A DNA stretch of 64,000 bases, taken from Saccharomycopsis phalli (taxonomy: Eukaryota > Ascomycota > Saccharomycetes > Ascoideales > Saccharomycopsidaceae). The notes under the pieces are model-generated. The model did not search any database, was not told the DNA's origin, and was given only the letters and a program-made list of their open reading frames with translations. Within the stretch, counting starts at the first letter, position 1; each line of letters opens with the position of its first letter. The position numbers and the translations under genes were made by a program. This document shows positions 32,721 to 42,276 of this stretch, one piece after another. Where the stretch lies: assembly GCA_020342235.1 (NCBI GenBank), contig CP073218.1:1476685-1540684 (forward strand). Reading direction: 5' to 3'.

Positions 32721-35700
32721 TTAGATCGTCTTCATACTCAAACCCTCAAGATCGTCTAACCAAGTTTTACCTTTTCTGGTATATGCCAATGGCTTGGTAA
32801 AAATATCTGCTTTTTGTTCAGTTGTAGGGATGTATTTTAATTCCAACTGATCGAGTTTAGCTAGATAGTCAATCTTTTGCCAGTAAGCAGTGTATCTCAA
32901 CAGCCGCTTCCGTTCCAGATTTATTTTGCTGATAGCTGGCTTATTGTCCACGTACGCAATCATTTTCTCTCTTTCCCTAGTATCGTTGTCATCTTCATCT
33001 GGCGTTCTTTTCCTCTCTTCTTCTCCCATGGCATCCAAGAATAATGTTATAAGGTCTTCTACTTCTTGACCTTCCTTAACCCCTTCATATAGAGCTAAAG
33101 TTTCAATTTCAGTTGTAGATTCTATTGGCTTATCAGCTTTCTTAGTCCTCCATCCTACAGGTACTCCGTATAACATGACAATGTACCCATAGTAGGAAGC
33201 TAGCTTTTCCGATCGGCCCTTATTCTTTTCACCTTGGTAAGATGCATCGGAATAAATTTCTATTCTTGTAGGTCGGTTGACTGGTTCAATTTTAATACCA
33301 TATTCTTTCGTGTTATGAAGATAATGCATTGCATGCCTAACTTTCACCCATACCTCTTCGTAATTTTCTCTTGACCATGATGAAAGATAATTTGCAACGA
33401 ATGTTAGATCAGGTCTGCACGCCCCTTGAACATAGTTTAATATACCCGTGAACTTGTTAAAGTTGTCGTGTGCCCTAGAGAGAGTAGGAGATTTTCCTAG
33501 ATCAATGTACTGCTGTATAGGAATCATTTTGGACGTTTTCAGTGCTATCGGACATATTTCTGGAGTTCTGCTTACGTCTTCTTTATCTCTGGATAGTATA
33601 ATACCATTCTTGGACAAGAGCGTTGTTTCAGAATCTTCAGTAGGATCAATTTTTCTAATTCTCAAACCCAAGAGTATCTGCGGAAACCCTAGGATCTTCA
33701 ATTCGACCTGTTGCCCTACCTCTTCCAAAAATGACGTCGCATCCGACTTATTTTTTGAAAAAACCACTATATCATCGACATAGACCATGATAATCATATT
33801 CTTATGTTCATTGTGATATATTGATTTCGCTATTGACGGTAATTCCTTCATTCCCATCTTAGTTAAAATAGTTTGGAAGTGTTTGTACCACGCTTTTGGA
33901 CTCTCCTTTAGACCATAAATGGCTCTAAGAATGTTCCAGGCTATCTTTTTATTTTTTTCCGTCTTCATTGACGTGGGTATATCTTTCGGAGGCTTAGCAT
34001 GAATGATTGTTCCTTCCGAAAGTTTCGCATTTAAAAATGCTGTTTTGACATCAGCTTGAACAATATGCCAGCCGAGTCGCACAGTTAAGATCAAAAGTAT
34101 TCTCAAAAGAACTAAGCGCACAGTAGGTGAGTATGATTCTTCATCAGTACTCGCAAGATACCGATTCAATTGATCACCTCTAAGTACTAGTCTGCTCTTA
34201 TAAACCTCGTCACTCTTTTTGGTATCTACCCAACGCATAGACATGAGTTTTTCATCCTTGTCTACTAAAATTTCCTCATACGTGCTGTAACTCGTATGGG
34301 ACTGGAGCTCTGTATCTCTGGCAGCTCTGCGTTTTTCCGGGTCTTCATAATCCCAAGCTTCGACATGATTTATTTTGTTAAGATTCATCCTTAATTGATT
34401 CCGCACGCTTGGTTTCGTGTGTTCAATTAGTGCATCATGTTCGTGAATCTCTTGACTTACTGCAATTGGTTCTGAAAGTCGTTGACGTTTCGCGTTTTCC
34501 AGATCCATGACTTCCCCTTCTGGGGCAATGTCGTTTGACGTTTCCTCGATGTTTAGTTCAGGGTTGTCTGCAGGTTGCGATCGTTTCTGAACTTGTTTCA
34601 TTGAAGTTTGTCCTCCTCCTGAATATCGTAGCGCAGGAATGATTTTGTGATACGATTGAATCGGTTCCCCAAATCCAAAGTTCACACACGTAGTTAAATA
34701 TCTTTTCCGTGTTATCACATCCTCAACTAGATACCCAAGATGGTTTACCTTACATCCTAGAAACCTGCCTAAAAGAGTAGGTTTTAGAACGTTGCGTTTT
34801 GCCTCGTTTCCGATATCAAAATGTACTCTAGCTCCGAACCGGTGAAAAATGTCTTTATCAATAGTTTTGATCCGATCTGGTCCCTCGTGTAGTAGTAAGG
34901 GAATTTTTCCTGATGATGGTCTCGGTGTTCTATTGTACTGATATGTGATATGGTTTAAGATATCTTGAAGGTAATATTTCTTCAAGTCGAAATTCAGTAT
35001 CTGCCATGCGTGTTGATTATACATCGAGTAAAGACTCGTTTTTATTATCTTGACTTTGTCCTTAACCACGCCCACGTATCTCTCCGCTACCCCATTCAAG
35101 GGACTTGAATTTGGTGGGAGTTCAACTTTCTCAATCCCGTGTTTTCCTAAGAAGTTGAGAAAGGAAGTTGATTTGAATTCCGTGCCTTGGTCAGAGTAGA
35201 ATCTCTTAAAGCCTCTTTTTAGTACGGGTTCAAGCTTTTCTTGAGCCATGTTCTTTGTCGGGAGAGTCTTAACCATCATCACTTTGCTATACTCATCTAC
35301 CGCAACCAAAACCGTGACACCTTCTATTTCTGCTAAATCTGCATGTAGAGTATGTCGTGGTATCTTCGCCTTATAGTAGAACATTGATTTTTGGTTGTTA
35401 TGTTTGACATTGGCTTCAAGACATTCAGGGCAACGGACCTCGTCCTTTTGTATACTCTGAATGGCTTCCTTACTTAGTTTGTATAAGTCCTTGTACCTAA
35501 GTAGGTTTCTCTCTTTCGTATGACCAAACCTCTTATGTAATTGTAGGGCTATACACTCCAGTGCTTGCGAATTCTCTACAGTTAAAGATAGAGACTCTTT
35601 GTTTAGAGGTAAGTAATTTAAACCTGTACTACTCCTGACTAACGGAGTTTTGTCCCCTTCATATTCAAGATGCGACCCTTCTTTGCCAGCAATTACCCAT

Positions 35701-36050
35701 ACCAGTTGACTTGTAAGATCTGTTTCAGCAACAATTGCCAAATGTCTTCCCATATCGGTCGGCTTAATGAAATAGGCGTTTACCTCTAGGGCATTACCTT
35801 CTAACGGGATCTTCATTTTCCCTGGTCCATATGCCGGAATGACTTCTTTTCCTACAGGCATGCAATTAATTTCACCCTCCTGAAGGTCTCGAATCATACC
35901 TTTATGAGTAGTCACCGATATCTCAGCACCGCTGTCAATAAGGAGTCTTTTGCCTGATTCTTCATTTAACTGGTCCGCCCTTATCTGAAACCTATATATT
36001 TTGGCTCCTTTAACCTTGTTTCCGACTCCTCGGTTTAGGTTTTCTTGGAT
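32721..36050 (-). CDS. Copia G Pol polyprotein (PR-IN-RT-RNase H)
   Basis: The frame is open from 36050 to the stop at 32721 (about 1109 codons), in the +1 frame relative to gag. In order it contains: protease active site LLIDSGAEIS; integrase zinc region (HKRFGH ... CPEC); DDE core (HADLAEIEG, YSDQGTEFKS, GVAERYVG); reverse transcriptase with SRLVLRGD, QADVKTAFLNA and active site MVYVDDIVVFS; and RNase H with IEIYSDASYQG, TTEIETLALYEG and IAYVDNKPAISK. The order PR-IN-RT-RH defines the copia (Pseudoviridae) group. It mediates processing, cDNA synthesis and integration of the element. No internal stop is present, so it is probably functional. Confidence 0.93.
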   Translation of the reverse strand: MQENLNRGVGNKVKGAKIYRFQIRADQLNEESGKRLLIDSGAEISVTTHKGMIRDLQEGEINCMPVGKEVIPAYGPGKMKIPLEGNALEVNAYFIKPTDMGRHLAIVAETDLTSQLVWVIAGKEGSHLEYEGDKTPLVRSSTGLNYLPLNKESLSLTVENSQALECIALQLHKRFGHTKERNLLRYKDLYKLSKEAIQSIQKDEVRCPECLEANVKHNNQKSMFYYKAKIPRHTLHADLAEIEGVTVLVAVDEYSKVMMVKTLPTKNMAQEKLEPVLKRGFKRFYSDQGTEFKSTSFLNFLGKHGIEKVELPPNSSPLNGVAERYVGVVKDKVKIIKTSLYSMYNQHAWQILNFDLKKYYLQDILNHITYQYNRTPRPSSGKIPLLLHEGPDRIKTIDKDIFHRFGARVHFDIGNEAKRNVLKPTLLGRFLGCKVNHLGYLVEDVITRKRYLTTCVNFGFGEPIQSYHKIIPALRYSGGGQTSMKQVQKRSQPADNPELNIEETSNDIAPEGEVMDLENAKRQRLSEPIAVSQEIHEHDALIEHTKPSVRNQLRMNLNKINHVEAWDYEDPEKRRAARDTELQSHTSYSTYEEILVDKDEKLMSMRWVDTKKSDEVYKSRLVLRGDQLNRYLASTDEESYSPTVRLVLLRILLILTVRLGWHIVQADVKTAFLNAKLSEGTIIHAKPPKDIPTSMKTEKNKKIAWNILRAIYGLKESPKAWYKHFQTILTKMGMKELPSIAKSIYHNEHKNMIIMVYVDDIVVFSKNKSDATSFLEEVGQQVELKILGFPQILLGLRIRKIDPTEDSETTLLSKNGIILSRDKEDVSRTPEICPIALKTSKMIPIQQYIDLGKSPTLSRAHDNFNKFTGILNYVQGACRPDLTFVANYLSSWSRENYEEVWVKVRHAMHYLHNTKEYGIKIEPVNRPTRIEIYSDASYQGEKNKGRSEKLASYYGYIVMLYGVPVGWRTKKADKPIESTTEIETLALYEGVKEGQEVEDLITLFLDAMGEEERKRTPDEDDNDTREREKMIAYVDNKPAISKINLERKRLLRYTAYWQKIDYLAKLDQLELKYIPTTEQKADIFTKPLAYTRKGKTWLDDLEGLSMKTI

Positions 36051-36864
36051 TTAATTCTGGGTGAAGAACATAGCATTCATCTTCACTATGAGTGTTTTTC
36101 TTGCATTTATCACAATACTTGTCAGACTTCAGTCCTTTCTTTTTCTTAGTTAGATGTTTAGAATTCTTCTTTCTGCTTTTTGTGAAATGTCCAAGATCAG
36201 ACACAGTTTTGTCTTCAGCGACCGGATTACCTTCTTTTAGTCTTTGGTAAACCGTAACAATTTTTCCATTCAACGTATCTCCTGGTCCGGTTAAGATCTG
36301 ATTATATGGATGATTAGACAGTTCCCAACCATTTGCTTCCAAGATTTGAACGACGACCTCGTCTTCCGTCTTCTGCGTCCGCTTCATGTGAGCATAGACT
36401 CTTTGTACCACTTGATGTTGAGTCGCTTCTGGCTTAAATTCCAATTTGGATAATTCTCTCCGGTTTTCAAACTTGTACACTCTCCGAATCTTGCGGTTTG
36501 TGTCTAAAAAGAGATCATACGCCAGTTGAGGGTTTTTCCGAATAGTTTCAGCTATCTCCCTCGGGAATGCTTTAGATAAAATTAAAATAAAAATAATTCT
36601 ATCCCGTGAAGTCTTTGCAGTCTTGTTCACGGATTCATCGCTTTCAAGAATGTATTTTACATTCCCAGCTTCACAAGCATCTTCAATTGCCTGTTGCCAA
36701 TTTTCCATCTGTTCCTGTGAGAACTTCTCAGGGAGGATTGATAAAGTATCGATGGCAATGCTTGCTGTCGAATTCGTAAGAATGTAGTTTGCTTTATCGT
36801 CCTGATCTCGCAACGGAGCTCGCACCATGTCGATGTCAATATCCTCGTCCATTGAGTGTGACAT
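36010..36864 (-). CDS. Copia G Gag protein, starting inside the 5' LTR
   Basis: 284 residues from ATG 36864, which lies 36 bp inside the 5' LTR (36828-37154), so the first 12 codons are LTR-encoded, as in Ty1. The C-terminal part is basic and has a zinc knuckle CDKCKKNTHSEDEC (CX2CX4HX4C). The stop is at 36012-36010. The pol frame (+1) opens at 36050, giving a window of about 40 nt containing AGA, CCG, AGG and CGG codons for a programmed +1 shift. Confidence 0.9.
   Translation of the reverse strand: MSHSMDEDIDIDMVRAPLRDQDDKANYILTNSTASIAIDTLSILPEKFSQEQMENWQQAIEDACEAGNVKYILESDESVNKTAKTSRDRIIFILILSKAFPREIAETIRKNPQLAYDLFLDTNRKIRRVYKFENRRELSKLEFKPEATQHQVVQRVYAHMKRTQKTEDEVVVQILEANGWELSNHPYNQILTGPGDTLNGKIVTVYQRLKEGNPVAEDKTVSDLGHFTKSRKKNSKHLTKKKKGLKSDKYCDKCKKNTHSEDECYVLHPELNPRKPKPRSRKQG
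36816..36827 (-). promoter_or_regulatory. Candidate primer-binding site of copia element G
   Basis: Directly after the 5' LTR the minus strand reads TGGTGCGAGCTC. A TGG start complementary to a tRNA 3' CCA end is the standard position. The matching tRNA would end GAGCTCGCACCA; I cannot name it. The site lies within the gag coding frame. Confidence 0.55.
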
Positions 36865-37154
36865 CGTTACAAACTTATACTCAGATATTTAGTTAATTAT
36901 AGATGAGTTTTTGTTCCTTTATAAGTGAATAATCGGAACGGTAGTGATGATTGGATTGATTTAGTTGTTTTCTTGAACTACGGAAATATCCTCTCTTTGT
37001 ATCAGATAATATTCCCTTATAAGATCCTATTGTTATGAGTTTCACTGGTTATTACAACAGCATAATCGCTTAGTTGTCTTACTCAGTGAGTACATTACAA
37101 CGTAGAATTGCTTCTCCGTTATAGGTGTCTTACTTGTGGTTCTCAACCTCAACA
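36828..37154 (-). repeat. 5' LTR of copia element G
   Basis: 327 bp, ends TGTCGATGTC and CCTCAACA on the plus strand, with TAATA outside. It contains the gag start codon. Confidence 0.93.
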
Positions 37155-37745
37155 TAATATCTACCCAGTTGATGTTTAGATTTCCAGCCACTCAATTTTA
37201 AGGTTAGAGTAAGTGTTTGGCAATATTTCAGTTTGCGTACAACTATCAATACAGGTTAGTCATTTGAATGACACCATTTTTGAAGACAGACACGGGTTAC
37301 TGTCCACAGGATCAACAGGTACATGGCATATTAATTGATACGGAGATGAATGATAATTCGGCAATTCAAGGATATAGTGGGGTATATCAACCATAACGAG
37401 CTCTAGTAGCTATTCGATTGGGGAGCATCAAAAAACCTGTGCTAGAGTGAATAAAAAATGTTCTAAAGTACAGTGTGAGGTAAGAGAATAGGTCTTGCCA
37501 AACCACAATGCCATTTGAACCACACAACAAAATAAAGCCAAATCCATGACTCCGTTTTTGGGACACTTCAAATTTACTAAAGATTTGATGCAAACGGTAT
37601 TCCGAATAAAAGTATCCGACTGATTTACTATAATCACCTATAGCGGCTCGTAAACATTATGTGGTGCATATGGTATGCCCCGAAGTTGAACATACACATT
37701 GGTACAGACAATTCCAACCTGTGACTATCCCGCGCAGGCTAATAT
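37155..37745. other. Flanking sequence, probably decayed retroelement
   Basis: No intact frame. A stretch near 37270-37440 reads as broken peptide on the plus strand, interrupted by stops. It continues the target of copia G, which could be the old gypsy-like element at 30782, but I see no diagnostic motif. Confidence 0.35.
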
Positions 37746-38160
37746 TGACGTAATCTAGCAGATCCTTATGGCATCCATATCTTCTATTATAGATAATTCA
37801 TCTTCTTGTTACTATACTAGCTATTTCCTGTCCTATTTATATTCTTTCTGAGATGCCTTCAGTTATCTTTATCTCATGACATCATTATTAGTATGACCTC
37901 ATATTATTATCAGTTCACTATTAGTATGACCTGATAACTTTATTAGATTGCTAATACTATGACCTCATACTCTTAATATACCATAAACAGTATGATATCA
38001 TGGTACTGAAGGATTGCTATTTCTCAATACCAGCTTATTTATCATGCATGATGTATATCACCATGCATTAACTCCTTCAACACTTTCAGCACTTTCAGCA
38101 ATCTCTAGGATTTTCGACATCTTCAACATTTAATCTCTCAGATCTTCGACATCTTCAACA
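37746..38160 (-). repeat. 3' LTR of the A-family element
   Basis: 415 bp, TGACGTAATC to CTTCAACA on the plus strand. Identical by eye to the partner at 40103. Confidence 0.93.
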
Positions 38161-38821
38161 CCCTCCCTTAACTGAAAGCTTCTCATTCCACACAGAAATT
38201 AACTCATTGAATTTACTATCTGCTAGAATCTTTGTGAGCACGTCTGCAATATTTCTTCAGCACCAAGTTCTTCATCCTATGGTTCTAACCATCAAAGCAT
38301 TTCTTTGACCCTACCGCCAATTATAGTTTCTTCAATTTCTTCGATCAATCGTTTCTGAAGCCTTCCGCTTCAATTTCCTGCGCCATAGACATAGCGGAAT
38401 AATAGCAGCTACCTTCATCAAAAACTAAGCATGCGTCACCGTAGCAATAATTAGTTTCGTCGGATAAAACAACCGACACCTCTCATAGTGCTTCATATTA
38501 TATGTAGACTCTCATCATCAATGGAATTTCATCAAAACTTGATAACCCATCAGTCATAACTGTTTTCCATCAGCACTTCTCCAGTTCTTTATTCGCATAT
38601 ATCATAACTCTTCACTTAACTGCCTTGATGCATTCATTCCTTTACCCCATTTTGCTAAGAATATCAGGAAAATACCAACCCATGACGGGCTCCCATGAAA
38701 CTGGTGAATAACTTTATTTCCAAATCTTCCACTTTAATCAGTCCTAACTATACCAACTCAGTGCAGTGATCCTTTACTCTGAAGTTGTCTCTCACTGACA
38801 ATAATAAGCTCAATTAGCACT

Positions 38822-39220
38822 TCAATGCTTTCTGAAATACTTTCTTTTCCTTGTATTTCCTTTCATTGTATCGATGATTTCAATCATGTCAGCTGCATAA
38901 ATCATCACAGCTCCTTCACTAATCACAGCTCCTTCACTAATTACCGATCTTTCACTAATCACCGATCTTTCACTAATCACCGATCTTTCACTAATCACCG
39001 ATCTTTCACTAATCACCGATCTTTCACTAATCACCGATCTTTCATTAATCACAGCTCCTTCATTAATCACAGCTGTTTCACTAATCACAGCTGCTTCACT
39101 AATTACAGCTGTTTCACATCATTGTCTTTCATTTGGTCCAACTTTGCTTCTTCGCCAATGAAACTAGAACTTCCTGAGCGTCATTACTATCCTGGTCAAT
39201 CATATCTATTTGCCACTTGA
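38822..39220 (-). repeat. 18-bp in-frame tandem repeat inside the A-family element
   Basis: About a dozen copies of CTTTCACTAATCACCGAT. On the element's sense strand an 88-codon frame from ATG 39088 encodes a repeating RSVISE hexapeptide; the opposite strand is open too (SFTNHR). Openness on both strands follows from the 18-bp period, so a protein product is unproven. Confidence 0.7.
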
Positions 39221-39235
39221 CATCCATGTCTGCTA

Positions 39236-39703
39236 ATAAGTCTCCTGACTATCTATAAGTCTCTTAATAAGTCTCCTGACTATCCATAAGTCTCTTAATA
39301 AGTCCCCTGACTTTCCATAAGTCTCTTAATAAGTCTCCTGACTATCTATAAGTCTCTTAATAAGTCTCCTGACTATCTATAAGTCTCTTAATAAGTCTCC
39401 TGACTTTCCATAAGTCTCTTAAAAAATCTCCTGACTATCCATAAGTCTCTTAGTAAGTCTCCTGACTATCCATAAGTCTCTTAATAAGTCTCCTGACTAT
39501 CTATAAGTCTCTTAATAAGTCCCCTGACTTTCCATAAGTCTCTTAATAAGTCTCCTGACTATCTATAAGTCTCTTAATAAGTCTCCTGACTATCTATAAG
39601 TCTCTTAATAAGTCTCCTGACTATCCATAAGTCTCTTAATAAGTCCCCTGACTTTCCATAAGTCTCTTAAAAAATCTCCTGACTATCTATAAGTCTCTTA
39701 ATA
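39236..39703. repeat. 31-bp tandem array inside the A-family element
   Basis: About 15 copies of a 31-bp unit, AAGTCTCCTGACTATCTATA followed by AGTCTCTTAAT, with a few CCC/TTTCC variants. It is non-coding (31 is not a multiple of 3) and makes up a quarter of the internal region. Confidence 0.93.
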
Positions 39704-39846
39704 ATCCCAACACAGAAATCCAATACCTCTTATCCCCCTTTGACAGCTGAACCTATACTAGGGTCAGCTTCATTCGAGGTAGAGGATCCACTATTAAATG
39801 TTTCTCTGAAACTCCTCATAATTTGATTCACAGGATTATTAATATT

Positions 39847-40102
39847 CTAATAAGTATCTTTGGGCAGTCTATTTTGCAATAAAATTCCATTGAGAGCATC
39901 TAATCCATTAGTTGCTTTAGTCAATAGACCATTGGGCGAACTGTCTGGTAAACCACGACCCCCCATTAACAAGATACTGAACAAGACCAATGCCATACGG
40001 ATCAAACTTCTGAACGAACACCTTTGCCCATCTGGCATAACTGGTAGCTCTTCGCAACTTTTCTGTTGGGTGAAAAACAGCCGCGCTTCAGGGCTCATAA
40101 CC
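39847..40102 (-). pseudogene. Degenerate gag start of the A-family element
   Basis: About 83 codons from an ATG that lies within the primer-binding site. LPDSSPNGLLTKATNGLDAL matches LPDGSPNEVVNNAATALDGI of the B-family Gag at 62180-63118. The remainder of gag has been lost, apparently replaced by tandem repeats. Confidence 0.8.
40089..40102 (-). promoter_or_regulatory. Primer-binding site matching the tRNA-iMet anticodon arm
   Basis: The plus strand here, CAGGGCTCATAACC, is identical to the anticodon stem-loop of yeast initiator tRNA-Met, so the element RNA (GGTTATGAGCCCTG) can pair with it over 14 bases. It abuts the 5' LTR. The ATG in it, complementary to the CAT anticodon, is also the gag start. 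Confidence 0.88.
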
Positions 40103-40517
40103 TGACGTAATCTAGCAGATCCTTATGGCATCCATATCTTCTATTATAGATAATTCATCTTCTTGTTACTATACTAGCTATTTCCTGTCCTATTTATATT
40201 CTTTCTGAGATGCCTTCAGTTATCTTTATCTCATGACATCATTATTAGTATGACCTCATATTATTATCAGTTCACTATTAGTATGACCTGATAACTTTAT
40301 TAGATTGCTAATACTATGACCTCATACTCTTAATATACCATAAACAGTATGATATCATGGTACTGAAGGATTGCTATTTCTCAATACCAGCTTATTTATC
40401 ATGCATGATGTATATCACCATGCATTAACTCCTTCAACACTTTCAGCACTTTCAGCAATCTCTAGGATTTTCGACATCTTCAACATTTAATCTCTCAGAT
40501 CTTCGACATCTTCAACA
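40103..40517 (-). repeat. 5' LTR of the A-family element
   Basis: 415 bp, TGACGTAATC to CTTCAACA. On the sense strand it has a TATAAATAGG box near the 3' end. Confidence 0.93.
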
Positions 40518-41398
40518 AATATTGCACATACTACATCAAGATCGAATCCTCAATGAAATTGAGAAATTTATTAAGAATGATTGAGACAATACATTGTAAA
40601 AGAAGGGATAAAATGCTACAACTAGTGTTGAGTATAATGTCAGCGTAAAATAATACCACAGGTCGATGTGATAAGCAAAGCCAACGATAAGTACGAATTA
40701 AGGAACAGTGTGCATCTTTGACTAACTATAAATACCAGAAGTTGGCTGGAATCTTCCTCGATATTCGACACATGTTTATCAAATACGTATCCTACAGCGG
40801 TTACTTGTTCTATTATAACTTGGGTATGTTGAAAATTAGGAGGAGATTGAATCATGCCTGCAGCAGCTTATGACGATGATAATGATGTGGACGATCCCGC
40901 TGCTCAGAACAAGTTTTTGAAGAGCGTGCCTTCGTCACAGAGATCTGTGACTAATTTTTTGAAAACATCAAACATACGTGCTTCAGACGACCAGTTAAGT
41001 TCCAGGGACAATTTTCTTACAATCCTTCTTGACTATACTAGGCTCCCAGGGCAGATTTATACTTCGCCGTCTATGACTAAGGACGGTGCCTCTATGTAGT
41101 CGAAAGAAAGCACTGCGACAGAGATAAAAACTTTCAACTGGAGCTAATGAATATGTAAGGTAATGAGCATTGGTAATTCCTTCAGGTATTTGTGCTTGGG
41201 CCCTCGAGCCCAATACGCCAATAATACAAAGAAGCATATCCCTATTAAAGTTGGTCCAATAGTCCCCACACCAATATAACATATGGCCTACTGGCAACGG
41301 TGTACCTGGGGATATTGATATAGTAGCAGAACTCTTAATTGCATCAATAAAGGTCATAGTGCCATACTCATCCTTACGAGCATGAAATCTCTCTGTAG
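40518..41398 (-). pseudogene. Decayed gag remnant related to the B-family Gag
   Basis: On the minus strand, 41390-40995 reads ERFHARKDEYGTMTFIDAIK and later FNRDMLLCIIGV, matching ERFHTIKDEYGTMSFAQAVK and FSQEMQSCIIGI of the Gag at 62180-63118. The left half (40518-40990) has no recognised content apart from an 81-codon plus-strand frame (40854-41099) that is probably spurious. Confidence 0.65.
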
Positions 41399-41553
41399 AT
41401 GTTGAAGATCTCAGAAAAGAGTATAAATATGGTAGACAGCTAGATCAAGGGAATATCCCGGTCTTTAAATTAATATAAATATGTAGTTAGATTAACAAGA
41501 TAAAAATTATCTATAATAGTAAGATAAGGAAGTCATTGATAGCTACGCTAGAT

Positions 41554-42072
41554 TGTTGATGAATACCATTTAAGGATAAGGTTTAACCAATCACTATTAG
41601 AGTTAACATTCCATAATAAGGTTCAACTGACAGTGAAGACAAGTATCCGGAATGTCGAAATCTAGCACAGATCCTTATGGCAACCATATCTTCTATTATA
41701 GATAATTCATCTTCTTGTTACTATTCTAGCTATTTTCTGTCCTATTTATACTTTTCTCTGAGATGCCTTCAGTTATTCTTAACTTCAGATACCTTTACCG
41801 GTGATCTCCTTAATGTATGATATCGTTGTCGATCTCCTTAATTTATGTGCTCACCAGTAGGACGATCTCCTTAATCTCTCAGATCCTCAACACGATCTTC
41901 AACACTCCTTAATCTCTAGGATCTTCAACATCTTCAACACGGAATAGGAACAAACTGGTAAACAGAATGTGAGTATAAATAGTATAGGATACGTATAGTT
42001 AGAATAACAAGAATTGACTTATTTACACCAAGTAAATATGGAAGCCGTACAAAGAGAAGCTAGATTACAACA
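41554..42072 (+). mobile_element. LTR 'H' copy 1, itself carrying a nested LTR
   Basis: TGTTGATGAATACC to GATTACAACA, flanked by the duplication TAGAT (41549-41553, 42073-42077). Its 3' end encodes MEAVQREARLQ, similar to the Gag start in the B-family LTR (MEAIERNASLR), so H is a related family whose Gag begins in the LTR. Confidence 0.9.
41653..41939 (-). mobile_element. Solo LTR (A-related, 287 bp) nested in LTR H
   Basis: TGTCGAAATCTAGC to CTTCAACA with the perfect duplication CGGAA (41648-41652, 41940-41944). The empty site is seen in LTR H copy 2 at 51694-51920. Confidence 0.92.
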
Positions 42073-42276
42073 TAGATTACGACACTTTTTGTGTAGTCCT
42101 ATTACAATGCATACCTCGTGACATATTATGCATAATCGAACGTCTTATACAGTGCAGAGTCAACAGATAAAACGATGCTAGTTGCATTCACACTGCGATT
42201 CACGCTCCATACAATACTCTATATGATTGTGATCATAATTACAAAAAAAAATTAGTAACAAATATCAAAAATATGA

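Larger units (their letters stand above)
31793..37154 (-). mobile_element. Full-length, apparently intact Ty1/copia element 'G'
   Basis: 5362 bp, with 327-bp LTRs at 31793-32119 and 36828-37154 and the perfect target duplication TAATA (31788-31792, 37155-37159). Transcribed leftwards. It carries gag, a +1-shifted pol with all expected domains and no internal stops, a primer-binding site next to the 5' LTR, and a purine tract (AAGAGAGAAGGCGG) next to the 3' LTR. The near-identical LTRs and open frames suggest recent insertion. It sits inside or beside an older gypsy-like remnant. Confidence 0.93.
37746..40517 (-). mobile_element. Non-autonomous LTR retrotransposon (A family), 2772 bp
   Basis: Two near-identical 415-bp LTRs (37746-38160, 40103-40517) with the perfect duplication AATAT outside (37741-37745, 40518-40522). 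Read on the minus strand it has a primer-binding site GGTTATGAGCCCTG matching the tRNA-iMet anticodon arm, a short degenerate gag start, long tandem repeats, and the purine tract AAGGGAGGG next to the 3' LTR. There is no protease, integrase or RT. It must be moved by proteins of a related element, perhaps the B-family copia whose gag lies at 62180-63118. Confidence 0.93.
41400..42084 (+). mobile_element. Divergent A-type LTR, host of a nested LTR pair
   Basis: Starts TGTTGAAGATC and ends GCTAGAT...TACGACA when the nested insertion is removed, as A-family LTRs do on their sense strand. It is interrupted by LTR H at 41554-42072, which is interrupted by another LTR. Confidence 0.65.

Noticed and set aside
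38822-39716. CRISPR-like array in the 31-bp and 18-bp repeats
   Set aside because: Units are contiguous with no unique spacers; these are ordinary tandem repeats in a eukaryotic element.
40854-41099. 81-codon plus-strand frame starting MPAAAYDDDNDVDD
   Set aside because: Overlaps a gag remnant on the other strand and has no relative in the window.
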